Source: Owenia fusiformis (taxonomy: Eukaryota > Annelida > Polychaeta > Sabellida > Oweniidae). From it: a stretch of 64,000 bases of DNA. Shown piece by piece: positions 46,501 to 58,000 of this stretch. The position numbers were made by a program, and so were the translations under genes. How positions within the stretch are numbered: the first letter of the stretch is position 1; each line of letters begins with the position of its first letter. The stretch spans positions 20,339,375 through 20,403,374 of the forward strand of contig CAIIXF020000005.1 of NCBI GenBank assembly GCA_903813345.2. The letters are read 5' to 3'. The notes under the pieces are model-generated. The model was not told the origin of the DNA and ran no database searches. It saw nothing but the letters and a program-made list of their open reading frames with translations.

Positions 46501-46931
46501 AGACGAATTGATTGAAATGCTTGAAACGGAGAAACAGCGAAACTTTAAATTCATTTCAAAGGCGAATCGATTGAAACAATTGAAATGCTCGAAATGATGC
46601 AAGCATTGAAACGATTATTTATATCATAGTGTATTAACACTAGGGCTTAACATTGTCAATAATGATGAATTGACTTGTTTAGGAAAACTTACAAATGCAG
46701 AATTCTGAAATTGCCTCTTTAAATGATTTTTGTTAGAGCGTGCCTGGATGGAAAGCCTTGAAAATATGTTTGCAATATTTCATCATTTTTGACGATTTTC
46801 ACTGGTCAATATTTCAGATACAAGAACATGATGGAAGTATACCAGCCTGCTGTGTGGTATTTAGAACAACAAGTGACTATTGGACTGGCAAGAAACAATT
46901 CCCAAGGAGGCAGGCACAACCAACATTTTAA
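43520..46931 (+). CDS. Secreted His-rich Cu/Zn-SOD-like protein, cavortin/dominin/pernin type
   Basis: Six exons join in phase: 43520-43598, 43941-44219 (or from 43935), 44586-44677, 45813-46027, 46285-46402 and 46818-46931; about 298 residues. Residues 1-16 are a signal peptide (MRLLLLLAIAVTLVTG). An acidic, His-rich stretch (about 66-97, e.g. EDDHHNDDEHDHIAEHDH) precedes a SOD-like domain (about 122-280) with a second His cluster (GHHHYHHHDSH, about 205-215). Against Cu/Zn-SOD, LFLHEAG aligns with the FHVHEFG strand, DGNVGSF with HVGDLGN, and GRTIVIQEH with GRTLVVHEK. Both disulfide cysteines are kept (Cys192 and Cys272), but only one copper-ligand His (182) survives and the active-site Arg is absent. 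Known: bivalve cavortin/dominin/pernin are haemolymph SOD derivatives that bind metal. Inferred: an extracellular metal-binding protein without dismutase activity. The exon 2 donor (gtgatg) is weak. Confidence 0.8.
44875..45035 (+). repeat. 'ccgaatcccaatggt' microsatellite-like repeat
   Basis: Degenerate 6- and 12-bp repeats (aatccc, gaatcc) inside intron 3 of the SOD-like gene. The open frame through it is an artefact. Confidence 0.85.
46440..46620 (+). repeat. 'ttgaaatgc' low-complexity repeat
   Basis: Degenerate copies of 'ttgaaatgcttgaaa' in intron 5 of the SOD-like gene. Confidence 0.6.
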
Positions 46932-47208
46932 TATACTTCAGTCTTTATACCCATGTTGTAATCTTGCAGTTGCATAATGTCCCCAACCCACACTAACGTA
47001 CAGTGAGAGAAATCAACGTGTTGGTGATGGTGCAAGACTAGAATAATGAAAACCAGTGAAGACATTTCAACAATCCACCTGACCTTCAGTTCATAACATC
47101 ATTACTTTTTTTTGTATCACCCTGTATAACAACACTCTCAAGTTGGCTTTGAGGGGTTTATCATAATATTACTTTCAAACCTAAAACACTGAATCTAGTA
47201 TATACACG

Positions 47209-47214
47209 AATAAA
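47209..47214 (+). terminator. Polyadenylation signal AATAAA for the SOD-like gene
   Basis: About 280 bp after the stop codon; further aataaa-like words follow within 25 bp. Confidence 0.4.
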
Positions 47215-47579
47215 AAATAAAAATATATAATAAACTAAAAACAATGTGTTAATGTGAATAATTGTCAAGAAAGTTTATTGAGATACTGTCTGTCATACAG
47301 AAATCAATATTGACAAGAAACATTGTCTAATAGGACTAAAAGGAAAAATCAGCAATATTTGAAATATTCTTACAGTTTAAAGAGGGAACATTATATTAGG
47401 AAATGTTACAGTTGTACAGTGCATGTACGATACAATTTATTTATTCATTCATTTATTTATGTGTCACCTATCTAAAATAGCCAGCCCTACCTGGGCTTAT
47501 GAGACACATTTTACATTTTTTACAATACAAATATAAAATTAGTGCAATTCAGTTCAATATCCTTATTGATCTTGATTTT

Positions 47580-48300
47580 AAATAAAACACTTTTCCTAAT
47601 TTAGAATGTTTTTTGCAAATACTTTCCAAAACATTTAATATATTTTTTTATTTTCAAAGATATCTTTAAAGGAAATGTCTTTGATTTCTTGAAGAAAAGA
47701 CTTTTTAGCTTCTGAATACCTTGAACACTTAAATACAAAATGTGATTCTTTCAATATCATTTGAGTTTTCGATTGGGTAAATTTCCCTGTTTCTATTGCT
47801 AAAGGAAGTATACCAGTTCTTAACTTAGCTATTAAAGAGCGTTCACCCCTTGTCAATGAAGATGTAAGTAAATATTGTTCTATTGGACAGTTATGTTTAA
47901 AAGGTAAGTCCTCAATTTGGGTTGTGATTCAATATCTATACATAATTTTTCTTGTAATTTTAACTTTAGCTTTCTCTTAACAATGCTGATATTAACATAT
48001 TGTTTCTCGTTATAATGATCATTCATCCTTAACTAATTGAAAATTGATTTTATATCTGAACACCATCTATGAACGCCCATAAATGCACGTATGGCGGGTT
48101 GGTGAATACTGACATATTTTTGATAAGGTTTCGCTCCCCAAATGCCAGCTCTATAGTTCATAATAGGTAATACACATGTGTCATACAGTTTACTGAACGT
48201 CTGGAATGATAGTCCTTCATGTGCTCTGAATTTAGAAATAAGACCACAAAGTCCCCTGCTTGCTGCTGAGCTCAGATGTTCTGCTGTAAATGTGTGCCCA
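47580..48300 (-). pseudogene. 3' fragment of a LINE ORF2
   Basis: Two minus-strand frames in the right order for a non-LTR element: LSSAASRGLCGLISKFRAHE and LYDTCVLPIMNYRAGIWG (about 48270-48115), the region after the reverse transcriptase palm, then MTRGERSLIAKLRTGILPLA and ESHFVFKCSRYSEAKKSF (47856-47690), the C-terminal zinc-binding region with its first cysteines lost. The frames are offset and the 5' part is missing. It lies between the SOD-like gene and SARS1. Confidence 0.75.
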
Positions 48301-49087
48301 TATGGGCTACAATGCATGTACATGTTTGGTACAATGCATGTGCAGCCATATATGGTGCAATTTATGTGGCGCTATATAAGTACATATGTAGTACAATTGA
48401 TGTATACATGTGGTTGTGGCACTATTAATGTGGAACAATGTTGTTCACTTGAGATTGTAGTATCTATCACAGTTTGAAAACACTGGTTTTACCCATCCGC
48501 ATGCCATTAGGATTAGTAATTAGAATGAGAGTATGTTGAGAAATTATTTCAAATTACCTTGTGCTGAATTATTTGCACTTTTTATTTTTGAAAATGAAGA
48601 AAAAACTGAAATTCAACGAGAGAATAGGTAAAGTTTTGCACACAGTTGAGAAGAAATATGTGTAGGAACATTGCAAATATATCTGCAAGCCAGTTGCTCA
48701 ATCATAATAGTCAAGTAAAATCTATTTAGGTGATTTCTACTTACAAATGTTCATTTTACAGCAAGTTCCACTTAACAGATTTCAGTTCACTCTGAAGTTT
48801 CTCACTTGGTCTCACTTTCTTTTATAAATTTGGTCCTATATTTGAACATTTCAGACCTAGCTCAACAGAAATCCACTAACTCTAAACCTCAAGGTTCATC
48901 TTATTCATATATTGCATCTGGATTTATTTTTGGCATATCATAACTTTTAGTTGCATTGTTTGTCCTGGTGAATTATAGTACATATACCAAGGATATCTCC
49001 AGTGTGTTGTCCATATAGGTGATCTAGGGTTCAAGTCTAATAAATATATTGATTGAATTTAAATTGATTTCTATTAGCAAATCCACT

Positions 49088-52000
49088 TTACTTATCGATT
49101 GACATATTTTTAACTGCATTTTCTACACTGTCCCCCTCTCCTTTAGTTTTGGCTTTGGATTGTCCTTGTTTTTGTTTCTTTGCCTTCCTGGTCTCTTCTT
49201 GTTCTATAGGTGCTGGTTTGGTGAACTGGATTTTCTCATTCATGCCTGAAAAAAATCAAAGGTAATGTTTGTAAAAATGTCCTGATTTATATCATTCATG
49301 TGGCCTAAACCTAGCAAATCATTAAATCAGTCATCCTACAATTTAAAATGGAGTCATCTGACTGTTCATGTTACAATGGCCATGCCCTTTACAAGATGGT
49401 CTCTTAAAGGTTTAAACATCTTTTCACATTTTTAATTCAAAATCATTTTTGCTGAAAGATAGTGAAGTTATCAGTAAAACTTACTAGGTGGCATGTACAT
49501 GCGCAAAGCTTCAGGAACAATAACACCATCTTCAACTTGGAAGTTTTCCAGAATTGCGCAAATTACTCTGGTTGTAGCACACATTGTAGCATTCAGCATG
49601 TGAACATACTCGGCCTGGAATGTACAACCCCAAATGTGAATCAATTTGACATTTAAATATTCACCAACTGACATCTATCTCTTAACACACACATACCCAT
49701 ATCAGTATATACAGGGTGGGCAATAAAAAGTGGGACACTTTGTATCATTCTTAAAAGTATTTAGGATTAAACAGATAAACAATTTGTTATATACCAAAAG
49801 ATAAGGAATTCAATTAGCTTTAATAAGATATAATACTTATGTGACTTATCTTCATTGCTTTGGAAATTGTGACAATTTTTGGAAAAACAGATTTTACAAT
49901 CTAAAACTGAAGCAATTCATTAAAATGTATGTCCAATATGCCTGTATCTATCTGTGATACTAGCTCTCAATCTCAGAAAACTCAGTACTTTACATTACAT
50001 ATGCATTTCTCCTATTTTTGCAACCATTTACGAATCAGTCTAACCCCATTTCGTTCAGATATAAACAGAAGTTTTGGTGCTTAAAATTCAGCAGTGGTCC
50101 TTAGGACCAGTAAAAATTCATGTGAAGTGGTCCTGGAGAAATGTTAGTCGCCAAGTAGGACCACTTCATTTCAATTTGTTACAGGTCCCACATAAAAAAT
50201 AAAAAATCAAGAAATTATTTGTGCCACAAATTGAAGCAGCCTCTTTGCATGATTTACATTTCATTGAATTTCCTTCTTGAGTGAATAAGCTAGGGATTAC
50301 CTCACTTCCAATAATCTGACAAGACTGGTTTCTTCTTTTTTTGGAACTAATACTGACACAACTAAGACTCATCACTTAGAATTCCTGTGAACATATTTGC
50401 GTAAAAATCCAGTGGGATCAAGAACTTAATTTTTCTGAATACGTATGTGGAAGTAAAAAAATTAGAAACCAAGAAGAATTAAGGTGGATGTCAATGGATT
50501 TTGAAAGAAAAATCATAATGACAATTTTTGAAAATATCCCTTTTGGTAAGCTACTTCTGGTTTCTGAAAATTGTAAACTAAAATTTGATTGGTTCACAGC
50601 AGATGATGCAATATTAGAAAAGGTAAAAATGTTAATAAAATCTTGTGAATAATGCTTCATATAGTGTACTCCCAATGAGGACCACTAGATTCTACTTGTT
50701 GGTCGCAAGTACTGGAATCTGGTCGCAAGTACTGGAATCTGGTCGCAAGTACTGGAATCTGGTAGCAAATGCGACCAGGTCGAGTGCTTTCCAAAACCTC
50801 TTGATATAAAATCATGCATAGTCAACCTACCATCACAAGGTAGTTCCAGTTTTCTTCATAAACCCTGATTTTCGGGCTTTTTGGAACGCCAATAAAACGT
50901 TAATAAAAAGCATAAAGTTTAGGCTACAAATAACAATGATAGTTTGGTGAGATATGCATAAAATTATGAGAAAATAAGGGGAAATAAGAGAATTAAACCT
51001 GAAATTCTAGAAATTCTAAAAATATCTGCAATTTCAAAAGCTGTTTTTCGAGGTAATGCATCAAAGGATGTGTCTGGATATATGCCCTTTTGGTCCCTCA
51101 GTCAAATGAATGTGAAATATGGTTTTTATTACTGTCCTAGTTATATTTGATAAGTATATTTACTTTTTCATGAGTTTTGATGCATAATTAACCCCCTGCT
51201 GAGAGTCAGAATAAGTATCTTAACAACAACAAAAATAGTCAGTATCATAGAAAAAAACACCAATGGCAACATGTGTGACATTCAAAGAAGAAATAACTTA
51301 AGACCCATGAAGAATTAAAAAGAAAATCATATTTTTGAAATATATTTAAGGATTAATTTTTTTTTTAAATTTTTGAATTTCCCGCCAGTTTAATTTGAAG
51401 GGGGAAAAACAAGATGGCTGCCATTTGATGTAAGAAATATCAGAAAAAAAGTTGCTCGACTTTTAGTTTTCACAATGAGCACAGTTTTCCGGTTTAGGTT
51501 TTTTGACTGATTCCGACTCTTCATCACCAGGGTCATGTATAGAGATTATAAAATTGAAACCAAAATGTTGTGCTCAGCATGAATTTGACTGAAATATGTG
51601 TAACTTCACCAACACAATTGAAGTGCCAAAACTGGATGCTCAGTAACTTTGAGTGACTATAATCCCTTGATTACCCAGATAAACACCAATTCACTTATCC
51701 AGAAATACCATTCAATGTCTATAAAAAGAAAGTAAGCAATGTTTTGGAGGATATGTTTCAAACTTTTTGTATAAACAATTCATTTAATATTTGCCATTGA
51801 TTTTTTTTCAATTCTAGCAAAGTGATATGCATTGTCTTTGATGCCAATATTCTTTATCAATTGTGATACAAATTGATATTTTTGTAATCTCAGAAGAAGG
51901 ATAAGATATTGAAGTTTAATAATATGTGTGATTGAGTTGGTTTTTCAGAGCATTATGATTTTCAATATTTTCTAAGTTGATACCCAGACTCATTCCCAGA

Positions 52001-55000
52001 CTCATCCTTTTTGTGAACAGAAAAAAATGATGAAAACTTACATTGTTTGATTTGAAATTTTACGTACATCAGGGGTTTCATTAGAATTTAGCACAGGCTA
52101 AATAAATGAAAACAACAGGTAAAATTAATGGAAATCATAAATTTAACATGGAAAAGTTGAAAAGTCCCTAAATAGAAAACAACAGGTGATTTTGTGAAAA
52201 CAACTGGTGAAAATTGCCTGTTACCTACTGCTAATGAAACCCCTGTACACATAAAGAAATGTTCAAATTTTAAACTCCCCTATTGTTATGACATTTGGTT
52301 CTTATTTACTCTTTTAAACAGAATATAAGTGAGTGTCCCATTTTTATTTGCCCACCCTGTATACAGATATAAATTGAAATATTAATCAGCTTGGTCACTC
52401 TAAGCATAACTCATAACATGTATATTTCATATTTCATCCATCTATCCTATCCAGTCTAAATACTGTTTAAAAGGTTCTATATGATGCCTCAATGTTCATT
52501 CACTCAGATAATTCCCCTTTCACTCTTTTGTTAAGATAACACTTAACTAATGACTCTAATAGAAGTATGAACATTTATTCATGAATGTTAAATACCTACC
52601 CCAGCTTCCATTTTCTTGGTCTGGCCATATCGGACTTTCAACCTTCTAGCCTGGTAGTCAAGGCAGTTGCTGCATGAGACAAGCTCCCTGAAAGCGCCTG
52701 TTCCACTGGGGAACCAAGCCTCCAGATCAAGTTTCTTAGCTGCAGCATTATTCAATGCACCTACAATGTGAAGATAAGTTATAGGCTAATGAACATTCTC
52801 AAACATCCTGAAATAATTTGTGAGTCTCTATTCCACTTTGGAACCAAGCCTCCTATTCAAGTTTCCTTGGTGGCAGCATTATTGAGGTACAAAACTTTAT
52901 TTGCTATCTCATTTATTCACCATCAAGTAAGGTATTTAGAAGTTCTGAACATATGTCACCGGCTGGAGATTCTTGTAATGCTGCACTGGGCTAACCTCTA
53001 ACTCTTCAATTAATAACATGTAGGAATATCATATTGTTATCCTATATAAATAAAGACTCTAAAACCCTTTCTAAGATTCAATTGCATGCAACATTCAGTT
53101 TCTGTAGCCATTATTAATTTCAAACAGTTTGAATAGAAGTTGTTCTCAGAAGTTTTTTTGGAAAATTTATTGTATACGAATATCAACTGTAATGGAATAC
53201 CATATATGAAAAGTTCAGTGTCATAATCTTAATTACCTGATACAATGCACACAAGTCTGTATGGTATTCCTAATGATTGACAGAATTCTTCAGCATTTCC
53301 TATCATTTCATCAAACATTTTCCAAGATTCATCATCATGGGGGCTTGTCAGGACAAACTGCTCCACCTGGTGAGAGAAATTAAAGCATATGATTGGTTGA
53401 TATCACTCATGTTTATTCAAATCCTGAAGCCAAAATAATTTTTAAAAAATTTTTGTGTTATTTCAATGCTTATTATAATCACTCAAACGTGGAAGATGAT
53501 GAAATTTGATAAAATATGGCAGTTGTTTGGGATATTTTGGAAAAGGTTATACAATATGCTGCTATGTTTATCACTCTATTGTGACAGAAGTATCAGTGCA
53601 ATCTAAACTAAACTAACCTTTTCAAACTGGTGTACCCTGAAAATACCCCTGGTGTCTCGGCCATGAGATCCAACCTCTTGTCTAAAACATGTCGAAAGGC
53701 CTGCATATTTTATTGGTAGATCCTGGGTGGGGATCCACTCCCCTTTATGGAATGCTGCGATTGGCTGCTCAGATGTGGCAATTAAATATTTTTCATCAAC
53801 ACTTTTATCCTCCACATTTTCGCTGCCTTTGCCAACAACCTGTTATAATTAAGATGTAAGAACAATAGAATATGTGTCAACTTCAGATCTCAATGAATGG
53901 ACTTAGAATATGCATTATGTTTGACAGAGGCACTGTTAAAATTGATTAATATCAAGATATGAACTGTTCTGAGATAAAAATAAAATCCCAGTCAATCTAT
54001 GAAGAGTACACTCAATGTATGAAGTGTAGGCCTAAGATTTAAGAGAAAAATCAAGTATAACAAGGCATTAACATGACAAAATGTCACCACCTAGTTGCTC
54101 ACAATATTCAAACTTAAGTCAGATTTGAATTTCTGAGAACTTGTGAAGTCAAATTTGAACTTCTGAAAAGATGTAGATGATTTGAAAAATTTTTTTAGTC
54201 AATTTGAAGCAAGTTGAAAACAGACCTTTTTGACCTTGAGAAGGTCATTAAAGGTCAAATGTCAAATCTAAAGTCAGATTTGAATTTCTGAGAACATGTA
54301 GATGATTTTGAAAAGAAAAATTAGTCAATTTGAAGCAAGTTGAAAAAAGACCTTTTTGACCTTGAGAAGGTCATTAAAGGTCAAATGTCAAATCTAAAGT
54401 CAGATTTGAATTTCTGAGAACATGTAGATGATTTTGAAAAAAAAAATTAGTCAATTTGAAGCAAGTTGAAAAAAGACCTTTTTGACCTTTTTTGACCTTG
54501 AGAAGGTCATTGAAGGTCAAATGTCAAATCTAAAGTCATATTTGAATTTCTGAGAACATGTAGATGATTTTGAAAAAAAATTTAGTCAATTTGAAGCAAG
54601 ATGAAAAAATACCTTTTTGACCTTTTCTGAAATTGAGAAGGTCATTGAAGGTCAAATGTCAAATCTAAAGTCAGATTTGAATTTCTGAGAACATGTAGAT
54701 GATTTTGAAAAAAAAATTTAGTCAATTTGAAGCAAGTTGAAAAAAGACCTTTTTGACCTTTTTTGACTTTGAGAAGGTCATTGAAGGTCAAATGTCAAAT
54801 CTTAAGTCAAATCTAAAGTCAGATTTGAATTTCTGAGAACACGTAGATGATTTTGATTTTTAGTCAATTTGAAGCAAGTTGAAAACAGACCTTTTTGACC
54901 TTTTTTGACCTTGAGAAGGTCATTGAAGGTCAAATGTCAAATCTTAAGTCAAATCTTAAGTCAGATTTGAATTTCTGAGAACACGTAGATGATTTTGAAA

Positions 55001-58000
55001 AAAAAATTTAGTCAATTTGAAGCAAGTTGAAAACAGACCTTTTTGACCTTTTTTGACCTTCAGAAGGTCATTGAAGGTCAAATGTCAAATCTAAAGTCAG
55101 ATTTGAATTTCTGAGAACATGTAGATGATTTTGAAAAAAAAATTTAGTCAATTTGAAGCAAGTTGAAAAAAGACCTTTTTGACCTTTTTTGACTTTGAGA
55201 AGGTCATTGAAGGTCAAATGTCAAATCTCAAGTCAAATCTAAAGTCAGATTTGAATTTCTGAGAACACGTAGATGATTTTGAAAAAAAAATTTGGTCAAT
55301 TTGAAGCAAGTTGAAAACAGACCTTTTTGACCTTTTTTGACCTTGAGAAGGTCATTGAAGGTCAAATGTCAAATCTTAGGTCAAATCTTAAGTCAGATTT
55401 GAATTTCTGAGAACACGTAGATGATTTTGAAAAAAAAATTTAGTCAATTTGAAGCAAGTTGAAAACAGACCTTTTTGACCTTTTTTGACCTTGAGAAGGT
55501 CATTGAAGGTCAAATGTCAAATCTAAAGTCAGATTTGAAGGTCAAATGTCAAATCTAAAGTCAGATTTGAATTTCTGAGAACATGTAGATGATTTTGAAA
55601 AAAAATTTAGTCAATGTAAAGCAAGTTGAAAAAAGACCTTTTTGACCTTGAGAAGGTCATTGAAGGTCAAATGTCAAATCTAAAGTCAGATTTGAACTTC
55701 TGAGAACATGTAGATGATTTAGAAAAAAATTGAAGTCAGTCTAAACAGTATTTGTTAAGTTATAGGAAGTTGTAAGAAATTGTTACAGACGCCGGACGCC
55801 GGACGCCAACCGCCGGACGCCAACCGCCGGACGCCAACCGCCGTCACAAAAAAACGGAGACCATAACAATATGTCACCACTTTTGGTGGTGACATAACTA
55901 GATAACAGCAATGCCAAACTGTAGCAAATCCCATCGAACAGCCATGGACATAACTTTTAAATCGTTTGGTTACTAGCCAAAGTATCAGTGAGAAGTGTAA
56001 TATACTTCTAAGTATTCACATGTAAAATTTCAACAGAATCGCTCCACTACATTTTCAGTTATACATATTATAGCAACATAAAAATGGCCATTATTTTCCA
56101 AAATGGCCAATCACTAGCCAAATTGTCAAAGGGAAGTGTAACATGCTTCTTATTATTTACACATTTCAACAAAATCGCTCCATTACTTTTCCAGTTATAG
56201 CAAAAGTAAAAAAATGGTACGAATAAAAATAGCCACCATTTTTCAAAATGGCCATTCACTAGCTTTATATTCAAACATGACTATAAACGCCTTCTATAAA
56301 CTGTGAACAAAGTCAATATTTCAGCCGGGTTATATTCATAAACAATACACCTGGTAAAACGAGTAATGTCTGACATCATAATGGCGGCCCGTAGTAATGG
56401 CGGACCATAACGAATATTTGAAACATTTTAGTGGTGAGTTTTCATGTTTGAATCGTAACACAGACCTCAGAGCAGGTGTAATATCGTCAAATACACCCCT
56501 TAGGACTAAGCACAAAAGGTTTCAAAGAAAAATGATTGTGCCTAGCCTTGTGGCGTGTATTCGACAATATTACCCTTGCTCTTCAGAATATATTTCTTAT
56601 TTAAATTTCAACAAAATCACTTAACTACTTTTTGAGCTGTCGTAAAAAACGTAATAAATAACACACATAGAAATGGTGGCTATTTTGAAAAAAAACACAG
56701 CCGAAGTGTCATTAGACAGTGTGCCATGCCTATGAGTATTCACATATCAAATATGAACAAAATCGCTTCACCACTTTTCCTGATACAGCAAAAATCTTAT
56801 AATAGCATGTAACAGCCACCATTTTTCAAGATGCCCACCATATTTTACAAATAACTGGATTTTCAGCTTAAGGAACATTATTATATAATTTTTTGCAACT
56901 ATAACATAATAATATTACAGTTTAACATGTTATAACGAAAATACTGTATAATTGACACTAAAATGGCAGCCATTTTGAAAATTGGCTTTCAAGCAGAACG
57001 TGTACTCATATGGGGCATAAATGTATAAAATATTGGGCCAATAGTATTTGATTTCTTTTAGCTGTATGTCTATGTTTATACTCATTATAGTTTACCTTAT
57101 ATAGCTCCTCGTCAAACTGGCTGAGCTGAGCTACCTCCTGCATAACCTCCTTCCTCATAAAGAATGGTGTATAGAGAGGTGTGAAGCCCTTCACCATAAG
57201 CAGACGCAGGGCATGCTGTATCAGGGCCTGTTCCAGCATAACGGCAGCACCCTAAAATGTAAGAAGAATAAATATTTCTGATGCAAAAAATAATAAAAAA
57301 GCCATTAACATGACAAAATTGTTAAGTTATTCTAATTGAAAATGTAACAACTTTTTAGAGATGCCAACCATGCAATACCAAACAGCAGTATCAAAGAAAT
57401 AATGGAGAGAATAACACTAATGTATTATATGACATACAAAAGGACACTCATACAAAATGCAAATTCATACATTACATAATTATTTCTTCTCATATATTAC
57501 ATTCGAACCTCACTGTATTCACACCTTCTATAAACTATAAACCTTCGGTCGTTTGGGGTACAGAAAACGTTTGTGTCTAGCCCTGCGGAGTGTAATCGAC
57601 AATATTACCCCTTCTCTTCGGTCTATATTTCTTAGGGGCGGGGTCAAAATATCAATGTTCATATGTAAATATCTATAATCACATGTTAAATACGTCATAC
57701 ATCTTATTATCAGAAGCACTTACTACATCAAATGACTTATCAAAGATCAACAAGTCATCGTGGATGCTGAATTTTAAAAGTGTAATGGATAAATTAGAGG
57801 TAGTATCATTTTCAGGAAATACTCCCAGCAATATCAATAATACTTTAGATGTAAAAGAATATACTATTGACGCATCCGAAGTTGTTTGTAAATCAAAAAT
57901 TAGTTTTGAAGATTATTGGCGAAATCAATTGAATTCCGACCAATGTCGCAAACTGAATACATACAAAATATTTAAAAGCAATTTCAGGTTCGAACCATAT

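Noticed and set aside
56397-56624. 75-residue plus-strand frame
   Set aside because: Overlaps a dispersed repeat that recurs near 57530-57640 (shared gtgtattcgacaatatta-type words).
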